A stretch of DNA of 64,000 nt. Source: Candidatus Poribacteria bacterium (GTDB lineage Bacteria > Poribacteria > WGA-4E > WGA-3G). Of this stretch, positions 8,923-18,378 are shown in pieces. The stretch covers positions 375,416 to 439,415 of the forward strand of contig OY282374.1 in NCBI GenBank assembly GCA_958295815.1. Direction: 5' to 3'. Made by a program: the position numbers and the translations under genes. Within the stretch, counting starts at the first letter, position 1. Every line of letters begins with the position of its first letter. Under the pieces are notes generated by a model, which was not told the origin of the DNA, did no database searches, and was given only the letters and a program-made list of their open reading frames with translations.

Positions 8923-9057
8923 AAAAGCAGGTTGTTTTTAACCCACACAACCTGCAAAGCGAGGTGCTAACAAAGCAACTACCCGACGGAGTGCTTGGCA
9001 GACAAGCAGTAAGGAGCACTTCTGATCAATAACCTGTCTGTTAAATCAGCATGCGGG
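8923..9057. repeat. Structured repeat element, copy A
   Basis: First of four dispersed copies (others 19867-20000, 27426-27573, 29481-29617). Shared landmarks on the + strand are GCAGGTTGT...ACAACCTGC (P1), AAAGCG, GACGGA...CTTGGC and GTTAAATCAGC-TGCGG. This is the most diverged copy: the outer CCGCAC/GTGCGG pairing is lost, but the GACGGA/TCTGTT helix is kept by G-U pairs. It lies 143 bases after the stop of the WD40 gene at 9200-11668. The rest of 9058-9199 shows no feature. Confidence 0.7.
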
Positions 9058-9199
9058 TGTTCTATTAAGTCCAGATATTTTTCAAACGCCACAAGCGTTT
9101 CGCCGTAGAAAAACAGGAGGCGCAATTAGAAATCGCGCCTCTGTTGGTTCGTGATTCGGATACACTCCGACCGGACGATAGCAACAAACCCAATGCTTC

Positions 9200-11668
9200 C
9201 TACTTGAGTATCAGCATCTTCCGAGTCGCAGAATAATCACCTGCAGAGAATGTATAGAAATACACACCACTCGCCACAGACTCGCCCTGGGCGTTTCTGC
9301 CGTCCCAATACGCCGCGCGATTTTTCTCCGCATAGACCCCCGCAGGCAACTGCCCTAACTCCAGCCTCCGCACTAACCTACCATCTGCTGAATGAATAGA
9401 GACAGTAACATCCGCAGATTCAGACAACTGATACGGGATCCACGTCTCCGGATTGAACGGGTTTGGATAGTTTGGCAACAGCGCGGTTTCCGCGGGTGTT
9501 GCTTGCGAGACTATCATCAACGTCGCCAATAGCTCCTCCAGCACCTGAATACCATTTTGGAAATCTGCATCCGTGTCGTTGAGTTGCTTGGCACGGGCAA
9601 TCCAGCGTTGAAGCATGTCCGCAGTGAACACCGGAGGCACTTGCGAAACTATCGATGGCGCAGCTGCTGCCACCTCCAACATACTAATAACCGTGATAAC
9701 ATCTTGACGATCCACCACGCCATCAGCGTTGACATCCGGATTTGGGTACGTGCCTTTGGCAACGGATTTGCCGAAACTCGACGCAACGGTTACGAGGTCC
9801 TCCACATCGACCACCCCATCAAGATTGACATCTTCGGCGATGAGTTCGGGCAATGCGTTCATATCCCAGAGATAAATTGTTTCGTCCCATCCGCGACTCA
9901 CCAGCGTGTTTCCCTCGGGATCAAACGCTAACCAAGGCACACCTCGCGGTGGTCCGGTAAGCGCTCGCTGGGGTTCGCCAGTGCGAGCGTTCCACAACTG
10001 AATTCTGCGCCACCCGCCACTCGCCAAGGTCTGACCATCCGGCGAATACGCCAAGGCTTCACCTCCGCCATCAATAGTTTGCTTGAGTTGACCGTTCTGA
10101 GCATTTAACAACTGGATCTCGTCCCAAGTCCCAGTCGCTAAAACTTTACCATCGGGTGAGAACGCAACGGATATATGTCCATCCCTTCGCACAGAAATCG
10201 TCTGTACGAGTTCTCCTGTGCCAGCGTTCCATAAGCGAGTTGTGCCGTCCCAACTCCCAGACGCTAACACTTTGCTGTCAGGTGAAAAGACAAGTGAAGT
10301 GATCTCTCCTGTAGGCCCAGTAATCGTTTTCTGGAGTTTCCCGGTGCCAGCGTTCCATAAGAGCACTGTTCCGTCCCAACTTCCACTCGCTAACATTTTA
10401 CCGTCGGGAGAATATGCGATAAAAAGGGCAGATTCGCCTTGATAGCGCAGGTTTTTCTTGACGCGCCCCGTCCGGGCATTCAACAGTTGAATCTGTGGAC
10501 CCTCGTTCCACCTCTCAATCGCCAAGGTGTTACCATCCGGAGAATATGCGATGATACCGCTCTGTATTTCTACATCAAACGCCTTCGTAAATTTTCCGTT
10601 TGAAGCATTCCATAAGAAAATCCCGTCATCACTCGTCGTCGCTATCGTCTTACCATTGGGAGAGAGTGTGACCGATCTGAAGTTAAAATGCCCCTCAATG
10701 GTCAACCTGTTCGAGCCAGTTGAAGTGTCCCACAAACGAATCGTTCCATCCCAACTCGCACTGACTAAGGTGCTGCCATCGGATGAAAATATCATGCGAT
10801 AGATGCCATTTGTATGTCCAGAAAGCGTCTGTTGGAATTGAACCGTTCTAAAGTTGAACACACGAATTTCACGTGTTGCCACCGCTATCTTGCTGCCATC
10901 AGGGGAATACGTTAGGGTATCACTCCGCATATCGTCCGTTTGCGTGTTTTTACCCGTGCGGGTGTTCCAGGAACGGATCTTCCCATCCCAACTTCCACTC
11001 ACCAATGTGCTGCCATCGGGAGATAAGGACATGGAGTTGATGCCTTCTGGGTGTTCAAGCTTCCGCAGGAGTTTGCCCGTGCGAGCGTTCCACAAACGAA
11101 TCGCTTTATCCTGACTGCTTCTCGCAGCAGTCGCCAAGATCTTACCATCGGATGAAAATTCCAACAGTCTTACACCGCTCGTATGCCCAGAGAGGGATAA
11201 TTTCTGATCACCCGTCTGAGCATCCAATACATCCACACCTTGCCACCGTCCCACTGCGAGCATTCGACCATTTGGAGAATACGCAATTAAATTGCTTTCT
11301 GTATCCTCAAAGGTTGCTTTCTGTTGCTGAGTACTCGGATCCCATAAATGAATCTCTCTGAAACTCGCACTTGCCAATGTCTTGCCGTTCGGCGAATATA
11401 CGACGGAATTGACCCGATCGGTATGCCCAGTGAGAAGGGCAACCTCGGCACCCGTCTTCGCATTATAGAGCCAAATCCCAATACCCGTCGCTACGGCGAG
11501 TTGTGTGCCATCAGGCGACAAGGCTATATCATTTGCTCCACCTTTACCGATCCGCGCTTTGGCACCTTCGGGTAAATGCCATTGTACCGTGTCTTGGGCA
11601 AAACTGTTAGACACAAACAGAATTGAAATAAACAATAAACTCCACTTTAAAAACAAACGTTTCTGCAC
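9200..11668 (-). CDS. Secreted WD40-repeat protein with dockerin-like repeats and FlgD/T9SS-like tail
   Basis: 822 aa. A signal peptide (residues 1-24, LLFISILFVSNSFA) is followed by about 13 WD40 repeats (residues 45-610) with cores such as LAYSPDGKMLASGSWDG and LWNAGTGKL, enough for two propellers. Two dockerin-type EF loops follow (DVNLDGVVDVEDLVTV, DVNADGVVDRQDVITV), then a helical linker. The C-terminal 85 residues run from PNYPNPFNPETWIPYQL through YWDGRN and ASGVYFYTF to ATRKMLILK, a FlgD-like/type-IX sorting domain. Likely exported and surface-attached; the propellers suggest protein-protein binding. The calcium loops are usually dockerin signatures but no cohesin is seen here. Parent type of the damaged gene at 7626-8741. 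Confidence 0.92.
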   Translation of the reverse strand: MQKRLFLKWSLLFISILFVSNSFAQDTVQWHLPEGAKARIGKGGANDIALSPDGTQLAVATGIGIWLYNAKTGAEVALLTGHTDRVNSVVYSPNGKTLASASFREIHLWDPSTQQQKATFEDTESNLIAYSPNGRMLAVGRWQGVDVLDAQTGDQKLSLSGHTSGVRLLEFSSDGKILATAARSSQDKAIRLWNARTGKLLRKLEHPEGINSMSLSPDGSTLVSGSWDGKIRSWNTRTGKNTQTDDMRSDTLTYSPDGSKIAVATREIRVFNFRTVQFQQTLSGHTNGIYRMIFSSDGSTLVSASWDGTIRLWDTSTGSNRLTIEGHFNFRSVTLSPNGKTIATTSDDGIFLWNASNGKFTKAFDVEIQSGIIAYSPDGNTLAIERWNEGPQIQLLNARTGRVKKNLRYQGESALFIAYSPDGKMLASGSWDGTVLLWNAGTGKLQKTITGPTGEITSLVFSPDSKVLASGSWDGTTRLWNAGTGELVQTISVRRDGHISVAFSPDGKVLATGTWDEIQLLNAQNGQLKQTIDGGGEALAYSPDGQTLASGGWRRIQLWNARTGEPQRALTGPPRGVPWLAFDPEGNTLVSRGWDETIYLWDMNALPELIAEDVNLDGVVDVEDLVTVASSFGKSVAKGTYPNPDVNADGVVDRQDVITVISMLEVAAAAPSIVSQVPPVFTADMLQRWIARAKQLNDTDADFQNGIQVLEELLATLMIVSQATPAETALLPNYPNPFNPETWIPYQLSESADVTVSIHSADGRLVRRLELGQLPAGVYAEKNRAAYWDGRNAQGESVASGVYFYTFSAGDYSATRKMLILK

Positions 11669-11848
11669 AAAAATTTATCCTTTCTAAGAATGTGTAGACA
11701 CCTGAGTTATGCCGCACTCTGACATGCACGTATCTACTTCTGAATCAACATTTTGACAGGATTATAAATCACCCTATCAATCTCCATTTGGACTTTTTTA
11801 ACGCAATTGAGTTATCAATTCCGGGTTGACCGTCCGTTACTTATGTAT

Positions 11849-12592
11849 CGCAAACTTTAGTTATAATAGGTCAATTTTAATTATTATTCAATAAAAAATA
11901 TAATAAAGTCTCTATCTAACTTAAAATTATATGGAATTTTCAAGGAAAAGTGAATTATGTCCATAAAAATTGCTGATTTTGCTTAAAAAGCACATAATAC
12001 TTTTGAATTTTAGCTGGTTTTTTCGAGAAACGCCTCTTTCCAAATGCCGCGGGATCTTTAACATTTATCATGATTCGCAGACCGCCAGCATAAAGTCCTT
12101 ATCCACCACTACTTCTATAATCCCCCAAAAACTGCCGATTCGGTGCAGCAGCTTTTGTGGGATTCCCGACAATTGTTGAGTATAAATAAAATAAGTAGGA
12201 CCAAAAACATGCTAAATTATTTGAGTGGGCATTACTTTTTTTATAAAAAAAAGGATATACCCTACCTCGAATGAACTTAGGTTTTATCTGGGCTTTAGGT
12301 ACATGCCTTGAAAATATCCTTGGAGATCTCAGGGGGACCGATATAGATGCCGGTATGTTAGAGAGTGGCACGAAACTGCTACAACAAATTGTCTCCTTTA
12401 CTACTGATGGAATAAGAAGGGAACATAAATTCCGATCTGATGTGAAATATTTATCGGATAGGTTTTCCAAAAAACAGGTTAAATTACAAAAGGTTTGTTC
12501 AGGGTATTATTATATTGTTGTTTTAATTGACAAAAAATATGTCTAAACATAACTTTAGCATAAACTCTTATTGTTATTGACTTTATATCAAT
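11849..12592. repeat. Conserved AT-rich leader of duplicated unit, copy 1
   Basis: About 740 bases that recur at 30662-31405 ahead of the truncated second copy of the primase-like gene. Identity is patchy: the blocks at 11850-12000 and 12385-12460 are almost identical, while the middle has indels. A + frame of 91 codons at 12271-12546 is open here but broken in copy 2, so I do not call it a gene. It may contain the promoter or an origin-like region; I recognise no iterons. The stretch 11669-11848 holds nothing I can name. Confidence 0.7.
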
Positions 12593-12750
12593 ATAAAATT
12601 TGACCGAAAATGAGATTCTTGATAATATACAATTTAGTAAGGTCAGATATTTCCGTATTGGACTTCAGCGTTCTGTTCCTTGGTAGAATGGATATCCGGA
12701 ATTTACCCAATTCAAAAATAGAAAAATCGCTTTACTGTAGTTAGAGTAGC

Positions 12751-15700
12751 ATGCCAATGACAACCAATATCTTGCAAGATATAATTGCCCACTGCCACCA
12801 ACGGCGTGAGAAGCCACTTAAGCAACAGAAGACGACCACAACACCTCCGCTGTACAAAGGGCTTCCTTACTATTTCACAGTCTATTGTGCACACGGATAC
12901 CCTGTGATGCTTCAAGACTTGGAGATGGCGGACATTTCCTTCATGCCGATAGGGCAGGCACCCGGAACCGCCCACCCACCTCGGAGTTTTGGGGGCAATC
13001 GGTTCTTGAAACGCCAACAGGCGACAGACTGGGATATCATGCAATGGCACAAGTCGTGGGGGATTCAAGTGTATACGGGTATTCCCTCGGCACGCGATGG
13101 CGCATCATGGCATGACATCGACTTTAAATATGAAGTTATCTGTGCCGCACCTGATGCCGTTCTTGCTTGCATTCAAGCACTCGTTGACGCCGTTGCGAAC
13201 CCGTTGTTGACGCTGTCAAAGTCCGGTGGGCTGCGCTTTTCTTGCAGGATACCCGGGTACTTGCACCCAAACACCAATCAGGCACGGTTGTATGTTCATA
13301 AACATGCCCCGACATCGGAGAATCCCGATCAGCATGACACATATCTTGAAATTTTGGGTGAGAAGGGACATAGTTGCTGGGATGCGCGCTATGAAATCCT
13401 ACTTGGAAGTTTGTTAGATCCGCCCGTGATTTCTAAAGAAGTGCTCTTTGCGTCTATTGATGCCCTTCGCGCAAAACTTCATGAGCCTGTTCCCAGAAGT
13501 CTACAATACAAGGAGAGCATCCTTGACGCGCCATACTCTCTCGGATCGGGTAAACTTGACCTCGCCAAAGAAGCGTTTTTCAAGCGCAGGTTTTCTTACG
13601 TCAAACAAGCGGATGGATTTCACTATTGGAGCCAGCGAGGAGATGAGACTGGCAACACAGAGGTATCATTGTGGGAAAGCGATGGTGCCGTGTGGATATG
13701 TGCCTCTACATCTGAGACCGGGCTGCCCACGGAGGCAACGCTCATAACAGATGTGTGGAAGGATACCGGCATCCTGCCGCCGATTCCAGAGACGGGGCTG
13801 CCTATAGATGATAAGGTGCTCGTCGTTAGGGAAGGGAAACTCAGTCCGTTGGCAATAAAACGTCCTTCTCCAATGTTAAACAAGTTGGGACCTACCGAAA
13901 AGGTTTATGAAACACGCGAAGCAATTTCCCTCCAGATACAGCGTGCTTTTGATAGGGATGTCAGCGTTCTTGGACTTATTCCCCAGACAGACTTAGAGAA
14001 AGACCGCGAAGTAGAATCCGTTCTGTATGATGGTGAGGCGATCTGTTTAAATATACCAAATGTTGAGCTTGGGGCAGAAGTAGAACAATTTCTTGAAAAG
14101 GAAAATGTGAGATCGGTTGAGCGGTGGCGGGATCGGTCGCATCTATGGGATCAGGTGAAAGATATTCCTGTCGACGTCCGCATGGCAACTCCCTTTCAAC
14201 ATGGAAACGTCTGTGAGGATCCTCAGCGGTGCGAAGCACTTGAGAAAAAAGGTGGGAATCCGAGCGACATTATCTGTCCGCAGTGCCGCGTTTATACAAT
14301 ATGTCAGGAGCGAGGCTATCTATCGCAATTCGCTACATTACAAACTACCAAAGCGCAAATGTTAGAGGATTTTCAACTGTTTTTGGACCCACAATACGCA
14401 AAAACAGTGGAACAACTTCTCGAAGTACGCGATGGAATACACTGGCTTTGTATCATCAATGCCAAAAGAGAGACTGAACTGTTTATTGAATGCAAATTGT
14501 CTAAAACCACATTGGAGGAGTGGATTGTCAACTGGCAAGGCAGTGCCTTAGGAAACTTTGCGATAGCCCTATTGAATGTAGTAGAAATCAGAGACAAATA
14601 CCATGCTGACTCCATCAGACGTCTCCGAACGGTGATACAAACGTTTGAATGGCTGGAAGAAGAAATCATCCAACAGATGTGCCACGTCGAGGTACAGGGT
14701 AGAGTTGTCGCACGAGGGACTATTGATACAGAGACCGGAGAGGAATTAGCACGCTTTACGATCGAGTTTGAACGAGGAATCTCTGCTTATATTCCTTTGG
14801 ACGCTGCGGCTGCGGATAGACTGGCGGCAGAAGGATTGCCCTTTTTTCGACTTCACGCTTTTGTGCCTAACGAAGACATGAAAATCCTGATGCCGGTAGC
14901 GGATGCTGTCAGGTTGGGTATCTTGGATGCGGCGACTGTTGAAAGCATTCAGGAGTTCCCAACGGTTTGTCCGGATCCAAACTGGACGTTTTGGCATCAA
15001 CTCAAACGTTTTTTCGCATATTACACCCGAGACGCTGATGCACCGATACGATGGGAGGACGAAGTACTACAGTTTTGGATACCGCCGGTACTACATCCGA
15101 GCGTTAGACACCTGTTGGTCACTTCCTCGGTTCTCCACGGCAGACACCTACGGCGAGCGTTCTTGGATGAGGAAATTGAGATTCTTCACACCCAACCCAC
15201 GGCGTGGGTTCCCGGAAACTGTGTTTTTCAGATTCGCACGGGTATTTATCCACGCGAGACAATTTTAGACCTCAACAACACCTGGGACGTTCTCGGGGTG
15301 TCTGAAACGGGGCAGCACATTTTTTGGAGAATCCAAGCTGAAATTGAAAGGGACCCAGATGTAAAACATGGGATTATAACCCATGTTTACTCACTGGTAC
15401 AGTTGGAGGATATCGCAAAAAATGAGAACGTCTGTTTTTTGACGTCTTTTCGACGGATGGAAGGATTGGAAACCGCTTTTCAAGAAGCACAGGTCATCTG
15501 GATAGTTGGCTTGCCGGAAATAGGACCACGCGCCATTTTGGAGCGCACTCGGATCTTGTTCGGAAACGATGAGGAACCTCTCTCTTATGAAATGGAACCT
15601 GAGTCCTATCGCTACAAAGACGAACGCGTCCAAAGTGTTTATGAAAAAACGGTCGCCCATATATTCACAGAGATTATAGAGCTCGCTCAGCTGAATCGTT

Positions 15701-16152
15701 TGGAAACCAACAAGAAAGTTGTGTTGATTACGGGTTTGCGAATTCCTGAGATCACTGACAGACCTGAAACCCTTCTTTTTGACTGGGCAGATTTTGAGGT
15801 TGCCGGTGGCTTAGACAAACTTGCCGAGGCAATACAGACACGCCAACGCTTTGAAAGAGAACGAGACAATCTAACTGCTGAATCCAGCAGAAAAAAGGTA
15901 GAGGCGGTTCTCGGGTGCTCCCCAAGGCAGGCGAACCGACTGTTGCAAAGACTGAGAGGCGGGAAAATCGCACGTGTCTCTTTCCGCGAGCAAATTCTCG
16001 CACTCCTCGCCGATGGAGAGAAAAAAACACCGGAATTCGCGGAAGCGATTCAAGGACATCCAAAAGCAATAAATACAGAACTCACTCGCCTTGTAGACAC
16101 CGGCGAAATCGTAAAGGTGCGGCGGGGAGTGTATAGGCTGCCAGAACTTTAA
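12751..16152 (+). CDS. Primase-polymerase-like / helicase-like fusion with C-terminal winged helix
   Basis: 1133 aa. Residues 95-215 look like an archaeo-eukaryotic primase (PrimPol) core: HDID (121-124), the SKSGGLRFS block (156-164) where a His is usual, and a later acidic YLEILGEKG. Residues 390-530 look like the start of a superfamily 2 helicase, but the expected GxGKT Walker A loop is replaced by IPQTDLEKD, so ATP binding is doubtful. A Cys cluster follows (CEDPQRC, then CPQCRVYTIC and RGYLSQ, about 487-530), like metal-binding modules in such helicases. The last 120 residues form a winged helix (KAINTELTRLVDTGEIVKV, ending RRGVYRLPEL). It is probably a replication protein of an integrated element. 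Domain calls are by eye; a truncated duplicate lies at 31369-32706. Confidence 0.65.
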   Translation: MPMTTNILQDIIAHCHQRREKPLKQQKTTTTPPLYKGLPYYFTVYCAHGYPVMLQDLEMADISFMPIGQAPGTAHPPRSFGGNRFLKRQQATDWDIMQWHKSWGIQVYTGIPSARDGASWHDIDFKYEVICAAPDAVLACIQALVDAVANPLLTLSKSGGLRFSCRIPGYLHPNTNQARLYVHKHAPTSENPDQHDTYLEILGEKGHSCWDARYEILLGSLLDPPVISKEVLFASIDALRAKLHEPVPRSLQYKESILDAPYSLGSGKLDLAKEAFFKRRFSYVKQADGFHYWSQRGDETGNTEVSLWESDGAVWICASTSETGLPTEATLITDVWKDTGILPPIPETGLPIDDKVLVVREGKLSPLAIKRPSPMLNKLGPTEKVYETREAISLQIQRAFDRDVSVLGLIPQTDLEKDREVESVLYDGEAICLNIPNVELGAEVEQFLEKENVRSVERWRDRSHLWDQVKDIPVDVRMATPFQHGNVCEDPQRCEALEKKGGNPSDIICPQCRVYTICQERGYLSQFATLQTTKAQMLEDFQLFLDPQYAKTVEQLLEVRDGIHWLCIINAKRETELFIECKLSKTTLEEWIVNWQGSALGNFAIALLNVVEIRDKYHADSIRRLRTVIQTFEWLEEEIIQQMCHVEVQGRVVARGTIDTETGEELARFTIEFERGISAYIPLDAAAADRLAAEGLPFFRLHAFVPNEDMKILMPVADAVRLGILDAATVESIQEFPTVCPDPNWTFWHQLKRFFAYYTRDADAPIRWEDEVLQFWIPPVLHPSVRHLLVTSSVLHGRHLRRAFLDEEIEILHTQPTAWVPGNCVFQIRTGIYPRETILDLNNTWDVLGVSETGQHIFWRIQAEIERDPDVKHGIITHVYSLVQLEDIAKNENVCFLTSFRRMEGLETAFQEAQVIWIVGLPEIGPRAILERTRILFGNDEEPLSYEMEPESYRYKDERVQSVYEKTVAHIFTEIIELAQLNRLETNKKVVLITGLRIPEITDRPETLLFDWADFEVAGGLDKLAEAIQTRQRFERERDNLTAESSRKKVEAVLGCSPRQANRLLQRLRGGKIARVSFREQILALLADGEKKTPEFAEAIQGHPKAINTELTRLVDTGEIVKVRRGVYRLPEL

Positions 16153-16181
16153 AACGGGCTGCAGGCGATTATCTTGACATA

Positions 16182-16223
16182 CTCCATACGCTAAAGCGTG
16201 GAGATGTTTAGAACGCCTCACTT
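16182..16223. repeat. IS200/IS605-end-like hairpins, copy 1
   Basis: Just after the primase-like gene is CTCCATACGC-TAAA-GCGTGGAG, followed by CTCAC-TTC-GTGAG. The sequence TTGACATACTCC-ACGCTAAAGCGTGG resembles the right end of many IS200/IS605 elements. The same pair occurs at 32739-32780. No transposase gene is present. Confidence 0.5.
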
Positions 16224-16308
16224 CGTGAGATGGATTGTGGGATCAACAATTGTAATGTCTCCTTTGTGGGTAGTAAATCATGTCTGCTTTTGGGGATCAA
16301 TAGAAAAA

Positions 16309-16338
16309 TGCCCGATTCCAAATGTTAGGAATCGGGCA
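16309..16338 (-). terminator. Rho-independent terminator of lipoprotein gene
   Basis: An 11-bp perfect stem TGCCCGATTCC/GGAATCGGGCA with an 8-base loop is followed on the minus strand by TTTTT (16304-16308). It lies 70 bases after the stop of the lipoprotein gene at 16408. Confidence 0.85.
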
Positions 16339-16407
16339 GATTCAAGGGTTTAGGAGAAGTTGTAAATATTGGATTCTGTGTCTTAAACTTCCGTTGACAG
16401 TAAGGGT

Positions 16408-16911
16408 TTAATTACCGCCACCTTCAGCACCGCCTGCATGTTCGCCACCATTACCTTCAGCACCTTCACCACCGCCACCTTCACTACCTTCACCACCGCT
16501 GCTACTCATGGGTCCGACTTCAGGGTGCGCTGTCCACCTGTCAAACGGCGCTCCCTCTGCAACGAGGACAATCGGTATCTGCTCACCAGGGGCAAGGTCA
16601 ACTGGAGAAGTTGGACCGAGTTCAACGCCATTTGACAAGTGAATTTCGACACGAACTTGCAATAAGATTGCATTCGTAGTATTTTGGACAGTGCCTTCAA
16701 AGGAGTTAGTCGCTGCATCATAGGACATAATCAGATGCGCGCCATTTCGGACATTATCGTATGTATCGCTAAGAGAGAGTTGGACTGTTGACTCTTCGCT
16801 ATCTGTTTCAGCAGTCACGGGATTTCCGTTTGTGACATCCCTTGAACATCCGTAAATACCTGCTATCAACACGATAGCAATGGCTGTGAGAACTCCGCAA
16901 AAATGATTCAT
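16408..16911 (-). CDS. Lipoprotein with Gly/Glu/His-rich tail, family member 1
   Basis: 167 aa from ATG 16911, chosen because GGAAC precedes it and a paralogue (27150) has the same start with AAAAGGAG; a longer frame to 16965 is open but unsupported. Signal peptide and lipobox LIAGIYGC (Cys20). The mature core (LSLSDTYDNVRNGAHLIMSY, FEGTVQNTTNAI, VRVEIHLSNGVELGPT, LAPGEQIPI) looks like a small immunoglobulin-type beta sandwich of the FxLYD kind. It ends in a low-complexity tail of Gly, Glu and His (GGEHAGGAEGGGN). One of four close copies (others 26016, 26635, 32961). The His/Glu tail could bind metal; that is a guess. Confidence 0.85.
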   Translation of the reverse strand: MNHFCGVLTAIAIVLIAGIYGCSRDVTNGNPVTAETDSEESTVQLSLSDTYDNVRNGAHLIMSYDAATNSFEGTVQNTTNAILLQVRVEIHLSNGVELGPTSPVDLAPGEQIPIVLVAEGAPFDRWTAHPEVGPMSSSGGEGSEGGGGEGAEGNGGEHAGGAEGGGN

Positions 16912-16965
16912 TGATGTGTTCCTTTCAATATATTGGTATACATTCCATTGTGCTTGGGTTTTCAC

Positions 16966-17126
16966 GTGATTACTTTCATCTTTCTAACGATTGTTCACCA
17001 GATATGTTTACACGAAACAGAAATGTTATTAATAATCTTAAGATAGATACTAAATTGTCCTACATACGCGATAGAAAAATCAAATTGTGCTATTGCCTGT
17101 CAATCGTTGCTACTATGTCTGCTTTG
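16966..17126. repeat. Right end of duplicated 5.3-kb unit, copy 1
   Basis: The region upstream of the lipoprotein gene matches 33500-33664 almost base for base and similarity then stops near ATGTCTGCTT. I see no terminal inverted repeat matching the left end at 11849. The promoter of the lipoprotein should lie here. Confidence 0.65.
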
Positions 17127-17393
17127 TCTGAGGAGATTGCAACATTAAAACTTCGTTCTGTTTCTGGACCCCGTCAGCCAAGTCAATGAATTTTGTGTTC
17201 TTGGCGTTCGCATTCTCCAGTTGTGCTTTCAAATCTTCTACCTACCCCTTGAGAAGGAGACAATTTTGGGTGTATCATAATGAGTTATATCCTGCTCCAT
17301 ATTTCCCTACGGTTCCTGACTATAATCATGAGTATATCTGGTGGACGCCGTGTTCAGATTGTACAAAAGACACTCCAACGCAAAAAGGAGTCA

Positions 17394-18248
17394 ATGATGA
17401 GGTGCCCCTTGAAGATAAGTAACCGAGGAACCTTTTTTAGCATCCTGTGTTTACTGTTTTTTATCTTTTCCTATCAAGTTGCTGATGCCCAGGAGTCTTT
17501 ATTGGCAGCTGAAGAAACGCTTCCGGATTCTGCGATCGTATTTGACCTCATAGAGAGCATCAAGTTTGCCGATGGGACACAAGTGAAGTCTATTGCGAAG
17601 TCTGAGATTGATGGACTTCGGGATCTGCCTATAAGCTTTGGTGAGAATGTGGGTATTGAGAGTGTCAGACTCATGAAGAAAAAGGGAGACGCTATTGAAG
17701 TGCGGACGTGTCGAGAATATGATGCTGGTCTAAAAAGTGGCTATTCCCCAGCAAATAATATGGAGAGAAAACTCGCATCATTTTTCAAGTATCCTTGTGC
17801 CTTGTTAAACGCCCTTGAAATAGCGTCTGTTGCAGAAGAAAGTTTTATCACAGACGTTGGTGTTGTGAATGTAGAGTTGCTGCCATTCTCGCTGTTTCCG
17901 CATATTGGCGAGTACAAAAGCCGTCAAGAGTTCGCAATAGATTTACAAACGACGTATCAGCAAAAGATAGAGACTGGGGAGCTGGTGGTCAGAGAAAGAA
18001 CTGAACACGTTTTGGAGATAGAGGACACCGGTGTGGTGCAATCGTTGCGGGAAATCGTGCGTGCCGACTTTAACAATGACGGTATTGAGGATGTCTTGGT
18101 GGATGAGGGAAATTGGGTGACACAAGGCACATACAGTTCTTATGGGATTATCGTCTTGACCCGAAAATCGCTGCATGGTAAGTTTGAAGTCGCCCGACCT
18201 TTGGATCCCAGGCAGTCTCCATATTTTTTTGATTCAACCTTTGAATAA
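17394..18248 (+). CDS. Secreted protein with FG-GAP/VCBS-like Asp loop, unknown function
   Basis: 284 aa from ATG 17394 (AAAAAGGAG immediately upstream). An N-terminal hydrophobic stretch FFSILCLLFFIFSYQVADAQ is a signal peptide with cleavage after ADA. Near the C-terminus RADFNNDGIEDVLVDEG is a calcium-loop motif typical of FG-GAP/VCBS repeats, here single. No catalytic domain recognised. The gene stands alone on the + strand between two minus-strand lipoprotein genes. Confidence 0.75.
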   Translation: MMRCPLKISNRGTFFSILCLLFFIFSYQVADAQESLLAAEETLPDSAIVFDLIESIKFADGTQVKSIAKSEIDGLRDLPISFGENVGIESVRLMKKKGDAIEVRTCREYDAGLKSGYSPANNMERKLASFFKYPCALLNALEIASVAEESFITDVGVVNVELLPFSLFPHIGEYKSRQEFAIDLQTTYQQKIETGELVVRERTEHVLEIEDTGVVQSLREIVRADFNNDGIEDVLVDEGNWVTQGTYSSYGIIVLTRKSLHGKFEVARPLDPRQSPYFFDSTFE

Positions 18249-18378
18249 AAGTCAATCAACTTCCTAAGATAGAAACACATGCGCTCGCCTCTGAAATCAT
18301 AAAGCAGGTACCTCTGTTGAATATTCCACCTTTGACAGATTTTAGCTCTCGCGACATTAAGAACCTATTTTTAACTCT

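Noticed and set aside
8923..9057. Assigning the structured repeat to a known ribozyme or riboswitch class
   Set aside because: The hammerhead core and c-di-GMP-I core do not match; the partial resemblance of GTTAAAT to pistol ribozymes is too short to count.
12271..12546. 91-codon + strand ORF in the leader of the duplicated unit
   Set aside because: The duplicate at 31083-31330 has indels and early stops in this frame, and there is no ribosome site, so coding is not supported.
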